Positions 1 to 5,984 of a stretch of DNA of 64,000 nt are shown here, piece by piece. The stretch is taken from contig JASEES010000006.1 of the NCBI GenBank assembly GCA_030019395.1, forward strand, positions 18,653 through 82,652, read 5' to 3'. Positions within the stretch are counted from its first letter, which is position 1, and every line of letters starts with the position of its first letter. Both the position numbers and the translations under genes were made by a program. Source of the DNA: Methanolinea sp. GTDB taxonomy: Archaea; Halobacteriota; Methanomicrobia; Methanomicrobiales; Methanospirillaceae. The notes below the pieces were generated by a model. The model did no database searches. It worked only from the letters and a program-made list of their open reading frames with translations, and was not told the origin of the DNA.

Positions 1-1
1 G

Positions 2-283
2 AAGGTCTACAAGGGTGTGAAAATTCGGAGTCAAAGTAACATCATCAAAAACAATCAAAATACACCCTGTGACGGAAAAGAAGCCCGGGTGACGGATAAA
101 TTCATTACGGGGAAAAGTCCCCTTAAGGAATCAACGGAATACTTTACCCCCTTTTTGAATTATCCGTCACCAAGCGTCACCGAGCCCGTAAAATCGAGAT
201 CGGATCTGAGCGCGAAGTGCGACCCACCATCCGACTCGGAACTGACTGCAGCACGGCGGGACCGGCAGGGGGTGGGGTCATGA
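2..283 (+). CDS. C-terminal part of an unrecognised accessory protein (cut by window edge)
   Basis: The frame is open from the first bases of the window and ends with a TGA that overlaps the ATG of the next gene (ATGA at 280-283), as expected for translational coupling. Only about 93 residues are visible. The part is basic and polar with no recognised domain. The motif EPVKS near its end recurs near the C-terminus of the 181-aa protein at 2786-3331, encoded by the same 15 bases (182-196 and 3284-3298). It could be the tail of a replication or DNA-binding protein, but nothing proves it. A GTG at 17 is a possible internal start. Confidence 0.4.
   Translation, partial: KVYKGVKIRSQSNIIKNNQNTPCDGKEARVTDKFITGKSPLKESTEYFTPFLNYPSPSVTEPVKSRSDLSAKCDPPSDSELTAARRDRQGVGS
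69..180. repeat. GTGACGGA repeats, two direct and two inverted
   Basis: GTGACGGA occurs near 70 and 89 in direct orientation. Its complement occurs at 161-170 (TCCGTCAC) and, shorter, at 174-180. The best inverted pair is GTGACGGATAAATTC at 89-103 against GAATTATCCGTCAC at 157-170, with one base missing. The spacing resembles iterons or a large dyad, but the segment lies inside an apparent coding frame. Confidence 0.45.
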
Positions 284-585
284 GCCCACGTCTGCGATGG
301 TTCAAACACAACCAGCGAAGGCCGGCAAGGGACACACCACCGGCAAGCGAGGACAGGCACCCGGGCGGCCCCGTTCCTGGACTCTGGTGTTTCCAATGTT
401 GGGAATGCGGGCACCGATGGACCGGTCCCCTCGTTTGGAACAATGCCAAATGCGCCATTTGCGGGGAGACCGTCCGGGTATCATGCGTGCGGCAGGCAAC
501 CCCGGGCACGGCATCACAACCCGGGGCCGGCCCCACACCCGCGACAACAACGGCGAACAGTACCGAGGTGAAACATGAGCCATAA
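280..585 (+). CDS. Small zinc-ribbon protein of the accessory region
   Basis: This 101-residue protein has its ATG inside the stop of the preceding frame (ATGA) and a G-rich ribosome-binding stretch just upstream. A zinc-ribbon-like core is visible: CFQCWECGHRW, then about 11 residues later CAIC. The C-terminal third is rich in Pro, Thr and Ala and probably disordered. Its end overlaps the start of the next gene (575). Such ribbons are common in virus and plasmid genes. The function is unknown. Confidence 0.55.
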   Translation: MSPRLRWFKHNQRRPARDTPPASEDRHPGGPVPGLWCFQCWECGHRWTGPLVWNNAKCAICGETVRVSCVRQATPGTASQPGAGPTPATTTANSTEVKHEP

Positions 586-1042
586 TAAAACGAGCAAAAG
601 ATCTTTAGTTTCTGAAGAAAAGCGGCAGCGGGCATTGGATTTACGCCGTGCCGGGGTGCCATACCGGGACATTGCACGCGAAATTGGCGTCTCACCCGGG
701 CAGGCATACAAATACGTTGTATCTGGTCTGCGCCAAATCAGGGAGAGAAACGCCGAACTGGCCGAGGACGTCCGGACCCTTGAGAGACTCAGACTGGATA
801 ACCTGTTCCAGCACGCGTTTAATGCCGTCCTTCAAGGGGACTTGTCGGCAATCGACAGGTGTATAAAAGTAATGGACCGGCGGGCCCGAATGGACGGTCT
901 CGACGCCCCGAGCAGGTCCGAGGTCACGGCGAGCCTGACCAGCACACCCGAATGGATCGAATTGAGAACAAAAATCTTAAACGTCCTGGAGAAATTCCCG
1001 GGCGCGAAAGAACAATTGATCAGAGAATTACAGGAGGTTTGA
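575..1042 (+). CDS. Helix-turn-helix protein, phage terminase small-subunit-like
   Basis: The 155 residues start with a helix-turn-helix (about 20-55, RRAGVPYRDIAREIGVS), followed by a helical region. A segment around residues 85-115 (GDLSAIDRCIKVMDRRAR, then GLDAP) resembles the C-terminal helix pattern of phage terminase small subunits and related DNA-packaging or recruitment proteins. It overlaps the zinc-ribbon gene by 11 bases and is followed 4 bases later by the next gene. No large terminase is visible in the window, so a packaging role is an inference from similarity and context. It could instead be a transcription factor of a mobile element. Confidence 0.6.
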   Translation: MSHNKTSKRSLVSEEKRQRALDLRRAGVPYRDIAREIGVSPGQAYKYVVSGLRQIRERNAELAEDVRTLERLRLDNLFQHAFNAVLQGDLSAIDRCIKVMDRRARMDGLDAPSRSEVTASLTSTPEWIELRTKILNVLEKFPGAKEQLIRELQEV

Positions 1043-1046
1043 AAAA

Positions 1047-1235
1047 ATGAATGAGCTGATTTTCGACATTAAAAAACGCCTCATGCCCGCATGGAAAGTC
1101 CTGCGGGTAAAGGCCGGAACGACGGAAGAACAGATAGAAGAACTCAAAAAGGCAAACCCGGCGGAAAACTATGTTATCGTCGAACTCGTCGGGCGGAAGG
1201 ATGTTGAACCCACAATTACGCGGCAAGAAAAATAA
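1047..1235 (+). CDS. Small hypothetical protein (62 aa)
   Basis: This short charged protein begins 4 bases after the terminase-like gene, with a ribosome-binding site (GGAGG) at the end of that gene. No motif is recognised. It is supported mainly by its place in a tightly packed run of same-strand genes (280-2220). Confidence 0.5.
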   Translation: MNELIFDIKKRLMPAWKVLRVKAGTTEEQIEELKKANPAENYVIVELVGRKDVEPTITRQEK

Positions 1236-1247
1236 CGAGGTAATTAT

Positions 1248-1448
1248 ATGACAACTAAAATAAAATACGAGTTATGGAACAACGGCAAGAAGGTAAAAGC
1301 CATTGACACGTGGCCCGATGCGATAGATAAATACTTGGAACGCGACGGCGACGAGGTCTTTCCGGCCGGCAAGTCACCATACGTGGAAGAGGACGACAAG
1401 ATCACCGAGGTTATCCCCCTCGTGCCTGAAAAACGGAAGGTGTTCTGA
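1248..1448 (+). CDS. Small acidic hypothetical protein (66 aa)
   Basis: Starts at an ATG preceded by GAGGT and ends on a TGA whose bases overlap the ATG of the next gene (ATG at 1448). The N-terminal half reads like a short beta-sheet domain (KIKYELWNNGKKVKAIDTW) and the middle is acidic. No family is recognised. Its place in the overlapped run supports it as a real gene. Confidence 0.55.
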   Translation: MTTKIKYELWNNGKKVKAIDTWPDAIDKYLERDGDEVFPAGKSPYVEEDDKITEVIPLVPEKRKVF

Positions 1449-2026
1449 TGCCCATCCTGAAGAAAACCACACCGGACGCCGACCAGGACGAGGTCGCGGC
1501 ATTGAGGGCAGAGGTCGAACGATTAAAAACCCTCGACCGCATAAAGGCGAAATACCACGTTACCGACCCGGAAACCGCCGAGGCGCTCCTTGAACGCGAA
1601 AGGCAGGAAGAGGAAGAGAAAGCCCGCCGCCTCCGGGACTTTGAAGAGGAACAGCGCAGGAAGGCCGAGTTTGCGCAGAAGGCGAGAGAAAAGGCCTTGG
1701 AACTCTTCGAGACCGACCGCCTTCGGATCTGGTACCTCGAGTCAGGCCGTCCGGTGCAGAAGGTAAAAACCCTTGCCGGTTACGCCGTGCCCTGTAAGCA
1801 GTGCGGCGAACCCCTGCGGGAAACCATCTACCGGGTGCAATATGTTGGAGAGGCCTTTCTCAGGTATATCGATCGACCCATGCAGGACGGATCCGACCTG
1901 ATCATTTACTCGGCCCGGAACCCGCTAAGCGTCTTTGTTGGGACCCTCTCGTTTTGGTTTCGCGAGAGGTGCTCAAGTTGCGGGAAAACGTCTTCCGGCC
2001 TCGCCCAATTAACGGTGTTGGAATGA
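1448..2026 (+). CDS. Coiled-coil protein with C-terminal zinc-ribbon cysteines
   Basis: The 192 residues form a long charged coiled coil (about 12-95, rich in Glu, Arg, Lys and Ala). A globular C-terminal half follows with two Cys pairs, CKQC near residue 117 and CSSC near 176, that could bind one zinc. The gene overlaps its neighbours at both ends (start 1448, ATGA at 2023-2026), which indicates one operon. It could be a structural or scaffold-like component of a virus, but no homolog is recognised. Confidence 0.6.
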   Translation: MPILKKTTPDADQDEVAALRAEVERLKTLDRIKAKYHVTDPETAEALLERERQEEEEKARRLRDFEEEQRRKAEFAQKAREKALELFETDRLRIWYLESGRPVQKVKTLAGYAVPCKQCGEPLRETIYRVQYVGEAFLRYIDRPMQDGSDLIIYSARNPLSVFVGTLSFWFRERCSSCGKTSSGLAQLTVLE

Positions 2027-2220
2027 CCCGGACCACCCACGAGGCGAGGATCGCGGCGTTGGAAGAGAAGGTGGCCGCCCTGGAGTCCGCCCTGGACCGG
2101 GTCACCGATATGGTCGGCGAGATCATGGACCTGCAAAAACGCACGCACGAGTGCGTATGCCGGCAGGACGCCCGGGCCCCGGGTGGACCCAGTGACGACG
2201 GGACGCCGTACCACCGGTGA
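2023..2220 (+). CDS. Short coiled-coil protein (65 aa)
   Basis: Starts on an ATG overlapping the stop of the previous gene. Residues 8-40 form heptads (ALEEKVAALESALDRV) typical of a short parallel coiled coil. A CVC motif and a polar tail follow. It is the last gene of the 280-2220 run, and a hairpin follows its stop. It may multimerise with its coiled-coil neighbour, which is an inference. Confidence 0.55.
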   Translation: MTRTTHEARIAALEEKVAALESALDRVTDMVGEIMDLQKRTHECVCRQDARAPGGPSDDGTPYHR

Positions 2221-2226
2221 ATGGGC

Positions 2227-2248
2227 CCTCCGGTAACATCACCGGGGG
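2227..2248. terminator. Hairpin after the accessory operon
   Basis: An 8-bp stem (CCTCCGGT against ACCGGGGG, one G-T pair) with a 6-base loop lies directly after the stop of the coiled-coil gene. There is no long T-run, so it may be a processing hairpin rather than a true terminator. Confidence 0.35.
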
Positions 2249-2353
2249 GTTAAAAGGGTTTTCGCGATATCGTTGCAGATAATGCGGGAATCCAATCACC
2301 TCTTAGCGATTGAACGTGAACGGGCAAAGAAGAGGCATCAGGAAACCTGAATC

Positions 2354-2377
2354 TGTGGTGGCAACGTTGCCACCACA
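2354..2377. repeat. Perfect 24-bp palindrome
   Basis: The 12-base arm TGTGGTGGCAAC is followed directly by its exact complement. It lies in non-coding DNA between the accessory operon and the AbrB-like gene. Possible roles are a protein-binding site, a resolution site or part of an origin. Confidence 0.6.
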
Positions 2378-2419
2378 AAATGAAGGCAAATCCCCACCAG
2401 GTGGAATAGGTGCGGCCAT

Positions 2420-2446
2420 TATCACTATCCATTGTGGATAGTGATA
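2420..2446. repeat. Perfect inverted repeat with 12-bp arms
   Basis: TATCACTATCCA is followed by three bases (TTG) and then the exact complement. It sits 43 bp after the palindrome at 2354-2377 and just beyond the 3' end of the minus-strand AbrB-like gene. It could be the terminator of that gene or an operator. Confidence 0.6.
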
Positions 2447-2518
2447 CCCACAAAACGGGATGGAAAAGGCCCCGTTTCTATTTCGGGGCAGATGGGAAAT
2501 GTCCCTTATAAAAACGTT

Positions 2519-2692
2519 TTACTTCTTTTCAACCCGTAGACATTTCCTATTCTCATCAATTGTGATCAATACATCTTCCCCATCTTCAAAAGGGAAACGG
2601 TCATCTCCCGCAACATCGGCAGGGATGGAGATATATCGAGTCCTGGCCTTTCCACTTATCAAGAATATTTTTCCTATTCCCTTCTTTGACAT
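2519..2692 (-). CDS. AbrB-like small DNA-binding regulator (57 aa)
   Basis: This short minus-strand frame has a swapped-hairpin AbrB pattern: a basic strand with KARTRYISIPADV, then FPFEDGEDVLITID and a final basic strand. This matches small archaeal SpoVT/AbrB-type regulators in length and order. Its ATG lies directly beside a dyad operator and about 29 bases from a shared TATA box, so transcription is probably leaderless. It faces the gene at 2786 across a common promoter. Repression of both genes is a reasonable inference. It ends at TAA 2519. Confidence 0.7.
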   Translation of the reverse strand: MSKKGIGKIFLISGKARTRYISIPADVAGDDRFPFEDGEDVLITIDENRKCLRVEKK

Positions 2693-2695
2693 TGA

Positions 2696-2767
2696 TAACT
2701 AAATTAGTAAGCAAGATATTTATACTTTAACCACCTATTGTAATTTAGTTACTAAATTGGTAACTAA
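2696..2767. promoter_or_regulatory. Bidirectional promoter with two matching operators
   Basis: The TATA-like core ATATTTATA (about 2717-2725) reads acceptably in both directions. On its left is TAACTAAATTAGTAA (2696-2710) and on its right TTACTAAATTGGTAA (2749-2763), two versions of TNACTAAATTNGTAA. The right site is embedded in a longer perfect dyad, TTAGTTAC-7 bases-GTAACTAA (2745-2767). The left site covers the expected start region of the AbrB-like gene and the right site that of the plus-strand gene. Confidence 0.65.
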
Positions 2768-2785
2768 CAACAAGGTGAAGAACCC

Positions 2786-3331
2786 ATGCAGAACGTGAAG
2801 AACACAAACGCGGCCGCCCCCTTTTCCCCGACTGCAAACGACGGAAACGGGAAGGCAGCCAGGAACAGTATCGGCATGCAGATAAATGGGGTTTTCGTTC
2901 GGTGCGGCACCATCCGCATGAAGGGGAAGGCCGTCGAGGTCGCATATCGCGGGGTCGGTGGTGAATATACGGCGTATATCGGGGCGAAGGACATCCCCGG
3001 ACTCGTCGGCCCCTCGCGTATGCCCTGCGACGTTCATGAGGTCCACGAGGACCCAGGCACCGACACCACTATGATCACCGTGGTCGGGCGTGCCTGGCGC
3101 TCCAGGTCGGGCCGTGCTCTCATGATCAAGACGGTGCACACTGCCGGCGCGGATATGATGGTCACGTGGCGGAAATTTTTGGACGTCCTCGAGGGGCGCA
3201 CTGACCGGGCCACGGTCTCGAAATTCGCGGACAGGATAGATACCACTACCCCCGCACCGATCGCCCAACCTCGTGCGAATAATGAGCCCGTAAAATCGCC
3301 CGTTTCCAAGGGACTCGAGGGGGCGTTCTGA
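2786..3331 (+). CDS. Accessory-region protein of 181 aa, unrecognised
   Basis: The start ATG follows a good ribosome-binding site (AAGGTGAAG). After a disordered N-terminus of about 30 residues, a beta-rich domain (about 30-150) is likely, with IGMQINGVFVRCGTIRMKG and GRALMIKTVH. A Pro-rich linker and a short tail follow. The tail contains EPVKS, encoded by the same 15 bases as in the tail of the partial frame at 2-283. It is the first gene of the 2786-4312 run and lies under the operator-flanked promoter. A single-stranded-DNA-binding or OB-like fold is possible but not demonstrated. Confidence 0.6.
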   Translation: MQNVKNTNAAAPFSPTANDGNGKAARNSIGMQINGVFVRCGTIRMKGKAVEVAYRGVGGEYTAYIGAKDIPGLVGPSRMPCDVHEVHEDPGTDTTMITVVGRAWRSRSGRALMIKTVHTAGADMMVTWRKFLDVLEGRTDRATVSKFADRIDTTTPAPIAQPRANNEPVKSPVSKGLEGAF

Positions 3332-3333
3332 TC

Positions 3334-3471
3334 ATGCCCTTTACACCCGATGAAGAGGCGGCAATCGAGAAGATCCTGATCGACCTCGCGAAGACTGAGG
3401 AGGGCCGTGCTCTTCTCCGTCGGTATGCAGAGGACCATGGGATCCAGATATCGAAGGAAGAGGCGGAGTGA
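3334..3471 (+). CDS. Tiny helical acidic protein (45 aa)
   Basis: Starts 2 bases after the previous stop in the context TGATCATG. It is mostly helical and charged (EEAAIEKILIDLAKTEEGRA). It ends on TGA, again in a TGATCATG junction with the next gene. No family is recognised. Conserved junction spacing and codon use support it. Confidence 0.5.
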   Translation: MPFTPDEEAAIEKILIDLAKTEEGRALLRRYAEDHGIQISKEEAE

Positions 3472-3473
3472 TC

Positions 3474-3695
3474 ATGCCCGACATTCCGGTCCTTGGAAAC
3501 TATCTGCATACCACCCGGCAGGAAGGACCTGTCTACTCCTCGAGTATCACGATAGGCACCCCGGCAAAAGGCGGCGAAGTGAAGGTCTATTTCGACCCGG
3601 CCGACCCCGTGGACGCAGAGAAGAGGATCCGCGAGGCATTCCGACTGCGGGCGCTCGCCCGGGCCCTGGCAGAAGGACAGGAGGTGCACGCATGA
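3474..3695 (+). CDS. Small hypothetical protein (73 aa)
   Basis: Starts 2 bases after the previous stop in the context TGATCATG. The N-terminal half is beta-rich (GPVYSSSITIGT, GEVKVYFDP). The C-terminal half is an Arg/Ala helix. Its stop overlaps the next start (ATGA at 3692-3695). The function is unknown. Confidence 0.55.
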   Translation: MPDIPVLGNYLHTTRQEGPVYSSSITIGTPAKGGEVKVYFDPADPVDAEKRIREAFRLRALARALAEGQEVHA

Positions 3696-3838
3696 CCTGG
3701 TGGATCTGCAGGTCATGTATCCCCGCGTGTCAACTGCGAGGGGTTAATGATCCGGAGAACCCCCCACGAGGGTGTCCCTGGAGATACAACAACCCAGACG
3801 AACCCGATAAGTCAAATTGGCGGAATGTGGTGGACTAA
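3692..3838 (+). CDS. Small cysteine-containing protein (48 aa)
   Basis: Begins with MTWWICRSCIPACQLRG and has a further Cys near residue 29. The spacing CxxCxxxC plus one distal Cys could bind a metal. It overlaps both neighbours (ATGA at its start, TAATG at its end), so it is part of the coupled cascade. The function is unknown. Confidence 0.5.
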   Translation: MTWWICRSCIPACQLRGVNDPENPPRGCPWRYNNPDEPDKSNWRNVVD

Positions 3839-4002
3839 TGCCATCCGAACGCTGGCACGAACTGGAACGCCGGTTCCAGGCCGAGTATGATAAGGTAAAC
3901 TGGTATCTCCGGCACGACGACCTTATGGCGGCCGCATATCACCGCGGGAGAATGGACGCGGCCCGTGCCGCCCTAGAGGAATACGAACGGAGGCACCCGT
4001 AA
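3838..4002 (+). CDS. Small helical protein (54 aa)
   Basis: Two amphipathic helices rich in Arg, Glu and Ala are likely (ERWHELERRFQAEYDKV and HRGRMDAARAALEEYERR). The start overlaps the previous stop as TAATG, and the same arrangement recurs at its own end. No family is recognised. It probably forms a helical hairpin. Confidence 0.5.
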   Translation: MPSERWHELERRFQAEYDKVNWYLRHDDLMAAAYHRGRMDAARAALEEYERRHP

Positions 4003-4160
4003 TGAGATGCAAGAAATGCATGAACTGGCAGTGGGACCTCGTGTGGCCCTATGCCACATCTGAAGAAGGTATCTCCCTGCACCTGTGGCAATGCACGACG
4101 TGTAAGCATGTGGTTCTGGCGTCGGATCAGACCGCAGAGTCAGAATGGGTGACAGTATGA
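4002..4160 (+). CDS. Small zinc-ribbon protein (52 aa)
   Basis: MRCKKC at the N-terminus and CTTCK near residue 35 form two CxxC knuckles, the signature of a minimal zinc ribbon. Starts by TAATG overlap with the previous gene, and its stop overlaps the next start (ATG at 4157). It is likely a nucleic-acid or protein-binding accessory factor. Confidence 0.55.
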   Translation: MRCKKCMNWQWDLVWPYATSEEGISLHLWQCTTCKHVVLASDQTAESEWVTV

Positions 4161-4312
4161 TACCGACAACCTTTTTCCGGGAGAGGGCGATCGCATATCG
4201 TCGTATCCTTGACCTGGAACGCGAGGCCGATGCCCTCGACCGTGCCGGGTATCCAGTCCAGGCACGCGCGAAACGGGCCACCGCCTCCATCCTGCGGGCT
4301 TTATGGATGTGA
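4157..4312 (+). CDS. Small basic helical protein (51 aa)
   Basis: Begins MIPTTFFRERAIAYRRILDL and continues as a positively charged helix pair. It is coupled to the zinc-ribbon gene by a 4-base overlap. Its stop is followed by another TGATCATG junction leading to a 16-codon frame (4315-4365) that is probably not a gene. No function can be assigned. Confidence 0.45.
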   Translation: MIPTTFFRERAIAYRRILDLEREADALDRAGYPVQARAKRATASILRALWM

Positions 4313-4381
4313 TCATGTTGTGGGGAATTTACTGGGTAACGAAGTCGGCGAAAATATTCATGTAATCCCGTTGGGTGTTGC

Positions 4382-4837
4382 TCACTGACCCATTATTACT
4401 TTCACCCGCTCTCTTTTTTCCTGTGATTTCTGGAGCCATGGAGAGGCTGTTGAGATATAACCAAGAGCTTCGATAGAACCAGCGTCCTGGACCTTTGAGA
4501 GATCAACACAGGCCATACGGAGATCGCTAAGAGCTGAAAGGTAATCCTGTTTTGCGGTTGAATATTTAGTGGTTACTTGAATTTTAGAAATGGCATCATA
4601 ATGCCCATCAATGGTATTAATCATGGCCTTTGATTTTCCGGACATTGCTTTCAAATCAATGTTTGTGGTCCCTTCTGGTCCCATAGCCGCGCGCATATCG
4701 TTACCATACTGAATCACATCGGTTTCAGAATCTTGCCAGGCTTTCCGGAACTCATCATCGGGATTTCCACCTAAACATCCAGAGAGGGCCATAGTGGATA
4801 TTAGGATTAGTAGAAGGAGTGCATGGAGTATTTTCAT
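4382..4837 (-). CDS. Lipoprotein of unknown function (151 aa)
   Basis: A lipoprotein signal is clear: MKILHALLLLILISTMALSGC with the lipobox LSGC near residue 20, which would anchor the mature protein to the outer face of the membrane. The rest is helical and polar without recognised motifs. Base composition is noticeably more AT-rich than the neighbours. This suggests acquisition from another source or membership of the mobile segment. It is transcribed against the gene cascade at 2786-4312 and ends shortly after it. Confidence 0.7.
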   Translation of the reverse strand: MKILHALLLLILISTMALSGCLGGNPDDEFRKAWQDSETDVIQYGNDMRAAMGPEGTTNIDLKAMSGKSKAMINTIDGHYDAISKIQVTTKYSTAKQDYLSALSDLRMACVDLSKVQDAGSIEALGYISTASPWLQKSQEKRERVKVIMGQ

Positions 4838-5104
4838 AGGGCTACCATATTAAATTAAGAAAGAAAAAATTTCCGTTTCTCATAAAACAAAAGATCATAT
4901 CGTGACCACCTCGATCGCCCATCTCATTTTTATATTGCTGATAAATAATATCTCAATATAAAATCCTTTTTTTGGGATTAAACGTGTTTTATCGTGTTGC
5001 TGACTATCCCATACTCTTAATTATGTGGTCGCCGATTCCTGGGACGGTGACAGGGCCCGGGTTGTTAAGGGGTTCCTGGAACGACCCGCACATTTGGAGA
5101 GCAC
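4838..5104. other. AT-rich intergenic stretch
   Basis: The first 200 bases are AT-rich with many A and T runs, and probably include the lipoprotein promoter. From about 5030 the composition returns to GC-rich. No gene is seen except a ribosome-binding site (GGAG at about 5096) for the small frame at 5105. Confidence 0.5.
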
Positions 5105-5215
5105 ATGACACAGCGCGACGACATGATTAAGATCTGGGACGCCCAGGAAGCGGAACTTGCCCGCCTTGTGAATGATCCCGCTGCCGAAAGGTTTAAAAAG
5201 GATCGGCATATATGA
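5105..5215 (+). CDS. Very small charged protein (36 aa)
   Basis: The frame begins MTQRDDMIKIWDAQEAEL and ends in a basic tail. It is preceded by TTGGAGAGCAC, a good ribosome-binding site. It is predicted to be one amphipathic helix. It is too short for recognition, and the support is the start context alone. Confidence 0.4.
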   Translation: MTQRDDMIKIWDAQEAELARLVNDPAAERFKKDRHI

Positions 5216-5229
5216 TCGAATTGGTACCT

Positions 5230-5303
5230 ACCAACCCCAGACAACATGGTACCCTCACAACCCCCGCGGTTGTCTGTTTGTGGTGTGGTTTTTCGGGGTT
5301 GGT
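5230..5303 (+). promoter_or_regulatory. Structured leader upstream of the Cys-rich gene
   Basis: Nested inverted repeats: outer ACCAACCCC (5230-5238) pairs with GGGGTTGGT (5295-5303), and inner AGACAAC (5239-5245) pairs with GTTGTCT (5269-5275). ACAACC (5257-5262) can alternatively pair with GGTTGT (5268-5273). Two exclusive foldings of one leader resemble a regulatory RNA, but the class is not known to me. It ends about 77 bases before the start of the next gene. Confidence 0.45.
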
Positions 5304-5380
5304 TAAAACAGGATTATTTGACCGAAGGTTCGTTTCCTGGAACCGATCGAATCAAAAAAAGTCCTAAAGAGGTAATGATC

Positions 5381-5647
5381 ATGTATTGGAACACCGAATG
5401 TGATAAATTAAACGAAACGTGCGACGAATGCGTAAAGGAATTTTGCTCCGAATGCATTAAGGAGTATTGTCAATACGAATGCAAGGCCGGGGATCTTCCC
5501 GAAGTCTGCGAGACCTGCGATCCGAGGGAAGAGTTAAATTGTGTCTATGATTGCGACCTTTCGGAACGTTTGGGGTGTGCGGACTGCGAGGAAATCAGGA
5601 ATTTATGTATCGAGTGCGACGAAGTAAAAACCTGTGATATCAGATAA
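5381..5647 (+). CDS. Acidic cysteine-rich protein, 16 Cys in 88 aa
   Basis: The ATG at 5381 is preferred over 5375 because AAAGAGGT lies 7 bases upstream. The protein has sixteen cysteines, most in CxxC or CxxxC pairs (ETCDECVKEFCSEC, EVCETC, LGCADC, NLCIEC), and a strong excess of Asp and Glu. No signal peptide or membrane segment is seen. The spacing is regular enough to suggest tandem metal knuckles, as in a metallothionein-like or Fe-S storage protein. It does not match classic ferredoxin (CxxCxxCxxxC) or rubredoxin. It sits alone between a structured leader and a T-run, next to the tRNA-Gln gene. The function is unknown. Confidence 0.65.
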   Translation: MYWNTECDKLNETCDECVKEFCSECIKEYCQYECKAGDLPEVCETCDPREELNCVYDCDLSERLGCADCEEIRNLCIECDEVKTCDIR

Positions 5648-5651
5648 TTCA

Positions 5652-5658
5652 TTTTTTT
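5652..5658 (+). terminator. T-run terminator after the Cys-rich gene
   Basis: Seven T residues begin 5 bases after the stop codon. Archaeal terminators are often simple T-tracts. A separate hairpin follows at 5707-5728 (CAACCCG, 8-base loop, CGGGTTG). Confidence 0.5.
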
Positions 5659-5875
5659 CGTCGTGACCAACAGACATAATATACCCGCCCAACAATCCCT
5701 TTTTGCCAACCCGACCAGGGGCGGGTTGTGCTATCGGTCATTCACCACCTGCACATACACAACCCCCGCATCTTTTTTCCTGCGTGATGGGGTCAAACGT
5801 TTTTATTATTGACACGCGAATATTGACAGGCAACCAGATACACAAGATGTTAGTGTATTTGCCAATCGGTCGTTT

Positions 5876-5948
5876 ACCCCCGTAGTGTAGCGGTCAATCA
5901 TGCAGGACTTTGGATCCGGCGACACCAGTTCGAATCTGGTCGGGGGTA
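5876..5948 (+). tRNA. tRNA-Gln (anticodon TTG), with one stem mismatch
   Basis: The cloverleaf folds as follows: acceptor ACCCCCG (5876-5882) with CGGGGGT (5941-5947), D stem GTGT/TCAT, anticodon loop CTTTGGA (5908-5914) with anticodon TTG, T stem ACCAG/CTGGT with loop TTCGAAT, and discriminator A. The first pair A1-T72 is the known identity element for the archaeal GatDE amidotransferase, which makes Gln-tRNA. The anticodon stem CAGGA/TCCGG holds one mismatch, A5904 with G5918. CCA is not encoded. The gene borders the accessory segment on its right side, as is common for integration sites. Confidence 0.85.
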
Positions 5949-5965
5949 TGGGGAGTGTAAATTCG

Positions 5966-5984
5966 GGCGATTTCGCCTTTTTTT
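5966..5984 (+). terminator. Hairpin plus T-run after tRNA-Gln
   Basis: GGCGA, a 2-base loop and TCGCC are followed directly by seven T residues. This is a convincing terminator 18 bases after the tRNA. From there to 6233 I see no gene. Confidence 0.6.

Noticed and set aside
2735..3268. 177-codon minus-strand frame opposite the 181-aa gene
   Set aside because: Arg/Asp/Gly shadow; the plus-strand gene has a good ribosome-binding site and operator-flanked promoter.
4315..4365. 16-codon frame after the gene cascade
   Set aside because: Follows a TGATCATG junction but is too short and featureless to support.
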